Below the pieces are notes generated by a model. It made no database searches. It had not been told where the DNA came from and saw only the letters and a list, made by a program, of their open reading frames with translations. Both the position numbers and the translations under genes were made by a program. A DNA stretch of 64,000 nucleotides, from NCBI GenBank assembly GCA_000497125.2, contig CM035316.1, positions 1,856,001 through 1,920,000 of the forward strand, in the 5' to 3' direction. Positions within the stretch are counted from its first letter, which is position 1. Every line of letters starts with the position of its first letter. Source of the DNA: Spironucleus salmonicida (lineage: Eukaryota; Fornicata; Diplomonadida; Hexamitidae). Positions 12,370 to 24,700 of this stretch are shown here, piece by piece.

Positions 12370-15300
12370 ATGACTGCAGATTTATCTATCGAGTTTGATG
12401 TTTATTAAGTTGAAGCTTTTAATGGAAAATTGAGGTATGCAAAAAATGATATCTTCAATGTGGAATTTAAAATTACTAATAATGAAATAAAGCAGTCAGT
12501 ATAATTAAATCAAATAAAGTATGTACTACGCTCAACTATTACCAAAAAATAGTAACTTTGCGCAGTATAAGTTGTTTTACTTTATTAAAAACTGGGTAAA
12601 ATAGCCTAGAATATAATATTCTAACTAGTGTAACCTACGGAAATAGTAAAATATGAGCAGGATTTTTTTTGGAACAATATTGGAATAGTAGCTGCTTAAA
12701 TGGGAATTAAAGTTAAGTCAATTAAAACAGAGGGTGATGCTGATTATGAGAGTGCACTATAAGATATATCTTTATATGGTGTTCAGTACTTTTCTTACTA
12801 TGATGACTTTGACACATTGAAAATACTGAAACCATTAAGTACTATTCAGAATGACTTTCATCAGGATATGATTTTGACTCAGTTGGCAGCGATATAATAT
12901 TAGAGCATCGGAGATTATCCTTTGATTTTACCTCTAGTGTTTGGTTATTCAGGATTTAAGTTATATACAAATAGAATGGATGAAATTGTAAATCAAAATG
13001 TTTTATCAGTTGTAACGTAATAAAAATTAGTAGTCCTCAAAACAATATTTGGGCTGTCTAATACTGTTTATAATGAATAATTATTACCAAATAAATTTGA
13101 ATACATGAACCTGTTCCAACTACCTATCCACTTTATCGGGACTGGGATCAGTTTGTTCATGTTCTAGCAGCTCTGCCACGTGTCCTACCTCTTCAAGGCG
13201 GAATATTTTGCATTATTCTCATTGATTGGAAATGAAGTAGCAGACAATCTTACGAATGCAGTCATAAGCCAGAGCTCCAGGTCTGGGAAAAGTGTAGCAT
13301 TGTACACGCAGTACTTTTTCCACCTCCTGATGGGGAATGTTCCAATATTGTTTAATATGAGATCTGATAAGGAGTAACCTCTTTATGAGTACTACACAGA
13401 AAATTTTCATAGCAGTCTAGGTTAATAATATATAGATGTATATAAATTAAGCGAAATTAAACAAATAAGTAACGTTAAAGAATTAAAGGAAGTTGAAGAT
13501 TTAAATAAATAGAAAGAGTCAAAGGAAGTTGAAGATTTGAAGAAAGATAAAGAGTTAAATAAGATTATACTTCAAAGTGTATGTGCCTTTCATTAATTCT
13601 AATTGGATAGTATAGGCAAAGTTTCAGAGCTATTTTATAAAATGGTAATTTTCATAGAAAATATTACGAAAATTAAGAATGTTAAAGGAAATAAATCTTT
13701 TAATCTGTTGGATGCTGTGAAGAAGCTGTAATATAACAATCATATATTTACAAAATTTGAATTGTTTTAAAATCAGATTTTTTTTATTTACAACAATCAT
13801 AAGGATACCTCTGGTATTTCAGATGACTAAATATTGGAAAGATCAAAGAAACCAGCGTTGCATTTAACACCTATTATTCTAGTTGATGAATGCTTATAAT
13901 CTCAGAAGAGTAAGTTCCCTAAATGCGTTAAGTTGTGCCAGATGATCTTCATGCGTTATGAGGAGAAACTGATTTAGTTAGGCAAAAAATAGTATATAAA
14001 GATATAAACCATGTTGGATAGTGATGAATTTAAGGTGATAAATACATTCGCATCTATCAAATATAAACAACATCATTTGGTTATTAATGTTATTTTGCCG
14101 CTTCTGAGTAAAGAGCTTCTGGAATCAGCAAAAACTGAACTGGGCAAAATTAGTATGACAGATCGATTCTAAAATAAAGGTATAGACGTGTACCAAACTA
14201 TTGAAAACATCATAACCAGTGTTTAATCACAAAATGCAGATTAGATATTCTATACTATACACGGCAACCAAAAAATTATAGTGGAATATTTGAAATCTCT
14301 TAATAGTTTACTAGGAAAATCAGAGTACATTCTCATAGCGATGGAGTACCTTCGCCTCGAGATTGATGATTACGACCTTCTTGACGAGTTAGTCGTTCAC
14401 TCACCGCAGATATTAAACATTAGGAACAGAACATAATTTAGAAAGATATTATTTTCAGGAATGGTATCTTACAGGAATCGAGGACAATACTATGAAGAGT
14501 TTGAAACGAATTTCTACAAGTTGATCCTATCGTTGTTCAACCCCAGAGGGGTAGAAACAGCGTTTTGGAAGACTTTTTCCATTGTAGCAATGATAGATGT
14601 AAAACTAGACGCGGCTACATTAAAACCTAAGGATATAACAGCAAATACAGTCATTAGCATATAATTTGTTATGGAAAAATTTTGGAAATATTCGGTTAAA
14701 GAGTTAATCTAAGAGTACTTTGGTGTTAGTAAGTCGCCAGATTTGAAAGAAGATCAACGCAAAGAATAATAGGTTGACAATTTTATTTCAATGTTTCATA
14801 AAGAACATGAACCATTATTAGAAAGCTTATAAAAAACTTTTGACACCACGAAATTTATCTCTGTACCAGGTGTAAAGCAGTCTACTGTAATTATGGTGGG
14901 AACAGATCTCACCGTAATTAATTTCCTTACAGTAAATTAGTTTTGCTACAATGCCATGTCAAGTAGAGCTAATATGGGTTACATTAATACTTAAATATTA
15001 GGATATGTTCAGCCTCACGCATCATTGCTGTCTAGCTTGCAGTACGAGGAGCGTCGGATGGTAGTGGATGATACTGGTTACACCAAGTCAGTAGGTGCTA
15101 TACCAGGTACAGTCAAGAAGTTTGCTGAAGAAACACCAATTTTGGTATCGCTGCTGTACTCGATGATGACGGAGAAGTCGGTTGAGATGCAGTTCATGTG
15201 CTCATCGGTGTGTCCGTCTATATGGTTTCAGTATAACTAAAAAATATTAAATTTCAATGCAACCAGCAGGCATGTAGTCAGTTTTTGTATAGAAGGTAAA

Positions 15301-17733
15301 AAGTAAATTCCAGAGCAAACTATGTATCAGTTTGACAGCCTCACTTAAACCTATAGCAATATTATCATACACAAAGGTGCTGAGAATGACGCTAAATTTA
15401 AGCTCACAAAAGGAGATGCTCATTTTGAATTACTACAGGATAATCAAAATTATAATATCAGCTGCATTGCATCGTCGACTCTGAACTACGAGGTGGTATC
15501 CGTTTTGAACTATTAGCTCATGTTTGCATTTATAGCGAAATATTCAACCTCAGCGATAAGTGTAGCAGATGCTTAAGATACTCTGCATCAACTGTCTAAG
15601 TTCTTCTAAAGAAGCGTCTTGATGGAGTTTATGCAGGTCATCCTGTTCGTGGCGAAGCTCACATTGCAGACGGCAACCCTAATTACGAACATTTCCCTGA
15701 TTATGAAGTAAGTGGACACTGGAAATATCTACGTCTAATACTTGCATGATGGAAGTATTACTGCAACGAAAAGCAAGGATGTTTTTAAGTTGCTAGAAAG
15801 AACGTCAGTCCCATATAAGTTTATGTTCCTAAACCCCACCTTTGACTACGCGTTCTAAAATTTTAATAAAAAATCATCTATTTCTATATATGAATAGGTG
15901 CTGAAAGATTCAGTAGCAGCTGCGAACGAAACTTTTCAGTTGCTGCGTTATAGACCGCCAGCCTAGCCAGAAAGTACCACCAAAAAGGACGAATCCTTCG
16001 CCAAAGAAGCCACTGTGGAGTAGGATGGTGGAACTCAGACTGATGTTGGCAGCACAGCCCCACCATAAGAGAGTTAACTATCTACAACTCAGGATGAAGC
16101 GTAGGAAAAATTAAAAGACTAAGAAACATGCCCTATGTTAATTATTGTGATCCCTTTCGACAAGAAGATGTGCTTTACGGATAGTTTGGACAAAGCAAGG
16201 CACAAAATATTTGACTTCATCGTCACGTTCCACGGGTACCCTGACCTCGGTTTGGAGACAAAAGATGGCTGCCAAGTGCTTCCGATAGAGTGCGGCCACC
16301 ATATCCCCGAAGTGTTGGCCGAAAAGGTTAAAGCGTTCAAGCTTAATAATGTATTGCAGATTGGGCTTGATAGGAAAGGAGCAACCTAGTTATTAGAAAT
16401 ATAGGACAAGTCTGAGCAGTTTGTATTAGACCAGTAGACCAAGGAAAGACTACCTAAGCAAAACGCACCACCCAAGTTTGAAGACAAGATGCAGTGCCAG
16501 GTTTTCAAAATAAATGGTACCAAGTTGGATTACACTAAGATATTTGCAGCCTTAGATGACTAAAATATAATGATAAATATTTTCAAAGATAATGACTATT
16601 AATACCTTTTGCTTATCGATGAGAAGAACAACTGTGCTACGAAGTATGATGCGATATGTGAGAAATTTAGTGTGGACGCTAAGAATTCTACCTTAAATAT
16701 TGATAAAGTTTGGAGTGTGAGAGGAACTTCCATTTTGCATTAGTATGTATCATAAGGTTTTATCTTACCGAAGTAGACGTTGAATTTAGATTTACAGTTA
16801 ATAGAGGACTATAGTATTGTTGTTAAGAAACTGGCTACTAAGTTTTAGTCATTGCATTTTACATGTAACAACAGTAAAAATGAGATTTAAGTCACATTCA
16901 ATACTGATACCGTTCTATTGAAGTTTTTGACATCGTTAAGTCTAGGAATTGTGTCCATTAATGAAAAAAATAATATCTACACCATGCTAGTTGTATATAT
17001 ATATGATGAGTAAGATATTGCTAATATGGACTAAGAAGCCTTATTGGAAAAGGAAAGATTAAAAAAGATATACAAAGAACCTCTATACGAAATCTGCAAG
17101 AAGAATTACGATGCCTATGGAAAATCTGGCAAGGTGAAAATGCTATCTGAAAAAGAAAATTAATACGAGCATATTAGATTATTTGAGAATTACCCAATTA
17201 CATGCACGTATGGACAGAAGGACAGGGCATTTACGCTATCTAAGGAGGAGTTGCTTGACCATCTAGCCGTATACCAAAGCATTATATCCAAATTCGAAGA
17301 GGATATAGTTTATTTAGATAATGTAGAGCCCTCAGTAAAGCAAATGCTAAACGCTAATTAGTAAAGTTTAGTTAATTTTAATGATTAGGGGAACAAGTAC
17401 TTTGCCATGTTTTTAAACGCGTTGAGATTAAAGAGTTATAAACTAACCTCTGCGTTTTAAGGTGAGGCTCCACTATTAATAAAGTTTAATAAATTAGTAG
17501 AAATCTAGAAAGAGTATAACGGAGAGTATGGTTTAAATATTTGCATTAATATATAATCTGCAGCTAGGAATTCGTTATTACTTAAGATGCTCATATTGGA
17601 AAATAAGTTTTTGACGTTCAAATAAAATACAAAATTCAATTAGGCGTAAATTTACGAATTATTTTTTAGCTTAAAAATAATTTTGCATGATATAGTTAAG
17701 GATGTCGCCCACATTGTTATCTTGCCTGAGTGA
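12370..17733 (+). CDS. Giant P-loop family protein B (1787 aa, intact)
   Basis: Continuous frame from ATG 12370 to TGA 17731-17733 with TAA/TAG read as Gln; I read through most of it and found no internal TGA. Function is not recognised. Visible blocks, in order: an N-terminal region (1-230) with NNIGIVAAQMGI; LPLVFGYSGF; NLFQLPIHFIGTG and SYLFKAEYFALFS before a P-loop-like SQSSRSGKS (300-308, Lys307); a Lys/Glu-rich linker; a Walker-B-like ILVDEC (Asp506-Glu507); LILSLFNPRGVETAFW (ends about 732); MVGTDLTVINF (Gly844); CPSIWFQYN; NPTFDYAFQNF; an acidic Thr/Glu/Gln linker; LIIVIPFDKKM and IFDFIVTFHGYPDLGL (Phe1287) followed by Cys and His residues (GCQVLPIECGHH); and a 440-residue C-terminal tail. 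The spacing of the two NTPase-like motifs (about 200 residues) and their context suggest an ATPase or motor. Its closest relative is D. SecA-like ATPases share a vaguely similar motif, but I cannot assign it there. Confidence 0.9.
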
Positions 17734-17955
17734 TCAAATTTAAACGAGATGGCTGTATTTAATTATTATTTTGTGACGCTACACATCTATTTATTTGGGC
17801 CAATCAGTAGATGTTTCGACATAGCTTTAATTTGATGTCTTATCTATAGGGATATAATACTATAAACAGTATCTACTTCACATACTCATGGATAGGAACA
17901 TTAAGCAGGATTATACCATAGAGATTTCATCCAGTGTGATGTTTCATTTTATTAA
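17734..17955. other. B 3' flank
   Basis: About 220 bp between the B stop codon and the pentanucleotide array. It holds no recognised gene. A short ATG frame at 17888 only stays open because it runs into the 5-bp repeat, so it is not a gene. Confidence 0.6.
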
Positions 17956-18058
17956 TATTATATTATATTATATTATATTATATTATATTATATTATATTA
18001 TATTATATTATATTATATTATATTATATTATATTATATTATATTATATTATATTATAT

Positions 18059-18093
<35 letters not shown>

Positions 18094-18741
18094 ATATTAT
18101 ATTATATTATATTATATTATATTATATTATATTATATTATATTATATTATATTATATTATATTATATTATATTATATTATATTATATTATATTATATTAT
18201 ATTATATTATATTATATTATATTATATTATATTATATTATATTATATTATATTATATTATATTATATTATATTATATTATATTATATTATATTATATTAT
18301 ATTATATTATATTATATTATATTATATTATATTATATTATATTATATTATATTATATTATATTATATTATATTATATTATATTATATTATATTATATTAT
18401 ATTATATTATATTATATTATATTATATTATATTATATTATATTATATTATATTATATTATATTATATTATTATTTATATTATATTATATTATATTATATT
18501 ATATTATATTATATTATATTATATTATATTATATTATATTATATTATATTATATTATATTATATTATATTATATTATATTATATTATATTATATTTTTAT
18601 ATTATATTATATTATATTATATTATATTATATTATATTATATTATATTATATTATATTATATTATATTATATTATATTATATTATATTATATTATATTAT
18701 ATTATATTATATTATATTATATTATATTATATTATATTATT
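17956..18741. repeat. Pentanucleotide satellite (ATTAT unit) between B and C
   Basis: About 790 bp of almost perfect 5-bp repeats made only of A and T, with a run of 26 T at 18068-18093 and two small irregularities near 18470 and 18594. It ends 35 bp before the start codon of gene C, so any C promoter must lie within or upstream of the array or be extremely short. Its position between two giant family genes parallels the 8-bp array after D. Confidence 0.97.
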
Positions 18742-18776
18742 AATATTTAGATATAAATTTTATTACCACTCCTTAA

Positions 18777-21700
18777 ATGACCGATCAAGACTAGAATACC
18801 AAGGCAGAAGCTAAGCCTACCTAGCTCACTTTTTCCTCTTTAGACAAAGATCTGATGGAGCTTCAATAGGATGTGGTGTTTTCATTTATCGGAATTTAAT
18901 TTAAGATAAGCGAAGTTGGCGATGCCGTATGTTACCTAAAAGTAGCCATTGATACTGTTGAAACCCTCAGCCTACTGCACCTCTTCATGTGGCAGCATAG
19001 ACAAGGCCTGCTACTCAGAAGCGACATCCAACTGATCATAATACAAGATGACCTGAAGGATCCTAGTATATCAGTATCTGAATACTGGTGTAACTTGGCT
19101 TCGTTGTCCCTTCAAATGGGGTTTTCCACTATGTCATTTAATGAATATAATGATATTTTGTTATAGAAGTCAACCCATTAGATGATTATAGTATCAGACT
19201 TCCCCAGAATCGACTCTCAGTAGCTAGACACCATGGAGGGATTGAGCAACTTCCAGTTTGATGATAAAATGTCCTATTCCATGAAATTGGTTATTTTGGA
19301 GCGAATTGGCTTGGCTGCCCATAAATAATAGCAATATGCGCATCTCCTGCCAATGATACTAGGCTATAGCGCCTACATTATTTACAATCAAATTATTTAA
19401 TATTAAAAATAGGATATGGAAATTCTTGTTGAAGATGCTGGTTATATTAATAATGTGAAATCTGGTAAAACAATTCATCTCCCAAATTTCCCTCAGATTT
19501 ATATTCATCATGCATAAGAAATGTATACAACTGCAACCCACCCATCTGCAATTTCATATAAAACTACTTTTATAGACTAGAATAGAAATGATAGGATCGA
19601 AAATTTTACAGTCCGTAAAATCACTTAAGTCTTCAAGAATATCTTTGAGCTCCCAGTGCATTTACTAAACATATTAGACTTTAACGATAGCAACTAGTTC
19701 ATCTTCCAGCAAATGTGCGACGTGTCCTACCTGTTCAAGGCGCAGTACTTTGCGGTGTTCTCAGCCTTCTTCCCTCTCGAAAATGCGGTTATGAGCCAGA
19801 GCTCGAGGAGCGGTAAAACTGTCACCCTGCACACCATCTTCTACTTCAACCTGTTCTCGGGGCTGAAAATTCCCATATTGATCAACACTGGATTCACAAA
19901 AGATTCACATGATCTGAAAACGCAGCCTTTATATAATAGAGGTTCTATCGAGATGGATTAAAAACTAAAAACTTTATTTTCCGCTTATCAAAGTCAAACT
20001 GACCTTGGAGATGTTATTAGTAGTAATTTGAAAGATGGAGTTGAATATTCTAAAACGATGGCTTATGTTAAAAAAAAGTGTTTCAACCTAATCAAAACAT
20101 ATGATATGCATACTGCCTAATAATAACTTAAAGGTGCATTTGAGTTATATTTGTAGGGTACGTCAGTATTTTGTGAATTTTCTGTGACCGGCCTGCTTGA
20201 TTTTTTTAAATTTGATCCGAGCGAGCAATTAGAATAAACTAAACAAGTCTTAAAATTAACTACAAAAGCTTTAGATGATGAAATTTAGAAGTTTACACAT
20301 GAAAGAGACGTCGCTAAAAAAATAATAGATACACAAAATTAAGAAGACAAGAGTAAAAAATAGAAAGATATTAAAAAATATGAAGACAGTATTAGAGCTA
20401 TAGAGTAATAAATTGGGATATTGTAGTAGCGTACAGACTATTATGCAACATAAAAAACTTCGATTTAGTCCGATAATGTTGAATCGTATAACTCCAATAA
20501 GGAAGTCATGCTCTTAGTCGATGAGTGTCTGGCCTAACAAAAGGGCAAATATGCATTGTGCACCAGCGCGCTAGTCAGAATAACCTACTAATTCGTTGAC
20601 AAATTTACGAAGAAGGCAAAATATAGTATTGATGAAATACTTAAAAAAATAGATGATATATCAGTTTATTATCTCTCATAATTATTAGACTGGCTAGAGA
20701 TTCGTCAAAATAAATTGCCAATAGATAAAGTTGAGAGTGATGAAGCACAGTAATACTTAGAATAGGCAAAGTAGAAAATAGAATACATCCTTGGTGACCC
20801 TATAGAGATTGACCGATATTTCCTTAGGTTAATACTGTCTGAAGTATTTAAAAATTGTAAAGCTTATAAACTTATTGATCTAATGGGCATTTCGTCACCA
20901 AATTTTATCAACCTTAGAGAGTCATTAATTGTAAAGAAGTCATTCTAGGAAATGATGTCAGATCTTACAAAATATACTACGTTGGAAGTATTTAGAGAGA
21001 AACTCTACTAGTTTCTCCTTATGCTGTACAACCCGCGTGGGATCGAGACTATATTCTGGCGAAACATTTCTTTTGTTATGAATTAAGGAGCTGATACCAT
21101 CAGTTCATTTCATAAGTCAATCGAGGTTAAAGATAAACTAAACGAATATTTGGGCGAATAGTTTGGTACAGAAGAACAGTACATAAAATTCTTCAAGAAT
21201 ATATATGCTATTACTATAAAATTCCCTATATTGAATGTTTATTAGGAAATACCCTTTATCTCAGTAAAAGTAACTCACCTTCTGGCTGCAGGAACTGATC
21301 TAGCCCTTATAAACTTCCTCAGATAAAATTAGTTTCTTTATACTTCCGAAAATAGTAGAGGTAAAACTCCGTATACACAGTCGAATATCCTTGGCACCTC
21401 CTAGATGCACCCTTCTTGTCTGACCTAAAGCTACTACAGGGATATGCGAATTACCACTCAAACAAACAAATCTATGATAGAATAGGTAAACGATAAGGTA
21501 AAAGATATGAGCATCAAGGACTTCTACCTCACGATGATGCCAGAGCTAGCTGCAGAGCTGCAGTTCCTATGCCCCTTGGTGTGCCCATAGATAATTATTA
21601 ATGAGAGTGCAACTAAGTACCTTTTCAATTCCACATACTAATTCTAGTTAATTATTAATTCAAAGTCTATTCTTTTGAATTAGATTTCTTCTCATATGTA

Positions 21701-24700
21701 AATTCACAATTCATTGTTCATAATGAGGAATAAGGATTTAGTTGGAGCTAATTAGTTAATAAATTAAGAAAGCAAAACGGAATTGTTAAAATTGTAGTCA
21801 ATTGCAGAATTTAATTAACAATTACATCTCACTTCATCTTCATCGCTGAATCGAGATGTGGTGTTCGTATTACATTTCTTAGCAAGCTAGAGGTTTCTAG
21901 ATACGCTTACCATGCTTAATGGAGAATCGGATTAAGCCTAACTTAGCCAGTTATGCACTACAGGACAAATCGAAGGCATGTTTAAATAGCAGCAGATATC
22001 AGAAATTTCATCCGCAATAATCCTTGTTATATCCTTGTGTAGATAGTACCCTACTCATATGAGTGGATTAACTAAGCTTTTTAAATAGATTATCAAGTAT
22101 TCACAGTATCTGGAGATTTATGTGAATCCACTGTAGGTCTAATAGAATAATATCACCACGCTGAAAGAAATTTATACAGAGTTTTAGTCGCTTTTTAAAG
22201 GTGCATTTTTCATGTTTTTACAAAAATCTTTCGATAAATACTGGAACGTCGATACGCCAGATATAGATATGTACATTCGTGACGCTATTCAGAACTCCAG
22301 CGTTTGCTATGTAAAGCTAAAACAACTAGGTCTACTATAGAAGGATGAGAAACTTGCGATCGTAACTATTACTGATAAAACTTGCATTTCGAATCTATTT
22401 TTTGAGACATCTCCGCCGATGCCGGATTATCTAATTTCACTATTCGGGGTGGAGGATACAATAAGAGATTCATTTTCTAACAAAAAAATGCTATCAATTA
22501 AGACCCATGACGTGGATGAAGAGAAAGTTTCAAGCATTAATCTGTTGATGGATTCAGGAAACCACACTGGGGAAGAAATGTTTAAAAAATAAAAAGATAC
22601 CGGGATTGCAACATGTTTCCAGGTAACAAATAAATACCAGCAAAACTTCAAGTAGATTTGCCTGCACCACTAGGTGAGTCCATAATATGAAGCAAGAACG
22701 GAAAAAGTAGAAGCATACTAAGCACAGAAAGAGGTGAAGGTTTTAAGTGAAGTAAAAGCCAAAGTAGAATAGCTGAATAATGATGTAGCCCAAGCAAATG
22801 ATAAAGTAGAATAGCTGAAGAACGAAGTAGACGAAGCTGAAGCAGAACTAACTACAGCTAAATTAAAAGTAAAGGAATTAAAGGTTGAAGTCAACCAAGC
22901 GGAAGCAGAACTAACTACAGCTAAATTAAAAGTAAAGGAATTAAAGGTTGAAGTCAACCAAGCGGAAGCAGAATTAACTACAGCTAAATTAAAAGTAAAG
23001 GAATTAAAGGTTGAAGTCAACCAAGCGGAAGGAGAACTAGATACAGCCAAAACCAAAGTTAATTAAGCAGAAACAGAACTAACTACAGCCAAAACCAAAG
23101 TTAATTAAGCAGAAACAGAACTAACTACAGCTAAATTAAAAGTAAAGGAATTAAAGGTTGAAGTCAACCAAGCGGAAGCAGAATTAACTACAGCTAAATT
23201 AAAAGTAAAGGAATTAAAGGTTGAAGTCAACCAAGCGGAAGCAGAACTAACTACAGCCAAAGCCAAAGCAAGCTAACCAAATATAGATGCTAAAAATATA
23301 GTTATTTAGTACGAAAAACGGTAAGAATACGCAATGTTAAATGCAGTGTAAGAGATTGAAAAAGCAGAAAAAGCATTACTATATGCATAATATGCATCAG
23401 TTTCTCCAAGAAAATAGTTTAATATTGAATAGGCAGAGATATAGTTATAATAAGCAAAAGATTGGTAATAAATACTAACAGAAAATACTAATAAAGATAA
23501 TGATATTGAAAAAGCGGCCATAAAAGCGTAAGCTGAGTTTGAAATGTTATAAGCAAAGTATGATAATATTATTCATTCATAATAAATAAAGCATATGGCA
23601 GAAAAAGTAATAAATGTAAATTATTAAACTGAATTATTAACGTAGAATTAAACAGAAGCTATGAACATGACTGCGACTGCGAAATAACGGGTTGAAGACG
23701 CTTAAACAGATTTAACATCCAAATAAATTATATCAAAAGAACGCGAAGATTCTGTAAATGCCGCCAGGAATAAACTGAACAGATTAATAGAAATATTGAA
23801 GAAAAAAAAGGAACGGTAATCTACGACACAGGAAGAAACTACATTATTAATATAACAGGCTAGTAAAGAATTTGAATAGGTATAAGAAAACGCTAAGTAG
23901 CCAACAGCAGACACATTAGTTGCTACATAAAAACATTAAAGTGCAGTGGCAGATTAGAGTTTTGTTGATAAAATGCTAACATGTATAAAAGGTGAGTTAC
24001 TATTAGGAGAGAAATCATAAAAGGATGTACAAATCTAAATAGGGAAACAATCACCTTAAGACTAAGTTGAAATTTAATAATATATGAATATATGGAACTA
24101 GGCGATAGGATTTTAAACACCAACTAACGAATCTGAAACAAATTACGAAGACGTAGGACTATCGGTACTAGACTAGTAACTTGTGTTTGATATGCTCGAA
24201 TTATGTTAGCTATTTGATTAATTATCTTAAATTTAGTTGGCAAAAGAATCGAGTTGCTAATAGTAAATTCTAACCGCATCAAAATATGCGGCACTATCCG
24301 TAATACGACTAACAGAATAATATAACTAAGGCAATAACAGAAAAGTATTATAATAGCATGGCGGTGCAACTCCGAATTAGGTAAAAGTAATGTCAAAAGA
24401 GGAGAATAAGTAGTTACAAAACGTAATATCAGAATGGTGCACTAGCGTTCTAAAGAAAGGATAATAAGCATAAATCGAGATTAGTGATTTTATCACTTAG
24501 TGGAAAAATCTGTTCGGAGTGCCATAAATCATAGTTCATTTTGCGTTTAAAGTGTTATTAAGAAAGATAAAATAATTACTATAGTAATTAAAAGATTAAC
24601 TACAATTGCAGTAAAATATTTAAGATAAGAACGCGAAATCATATTACGGAACAAAAAATACAATTGTAGCTAATTAATTATAATAACCAGAAGAAAAATA

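Noticed and set aside
12370-17733. Assigning the giant family to SecA
   Set aside because: Only a loose resemblance around the P-loop (hydrophobic lead, GK(S/T), following helix). The TGEGK core, the DEVD motif and the downstream SecA domains are not visible.
17888-18814. 308-codon open frame made of repeated LYYII
   Set aside because: It is translation of the pentanucleotide satellite; it joins unrelated flanks and shows no coding character outside the repeat.
22427-24396. Minus-strand frames rich in Ser, Phe, Thr and Leu opposite gene C
   Set aside because: Antisense of the Lys/Glu/Ala coiled-coil repeats; periodic and without independent features.
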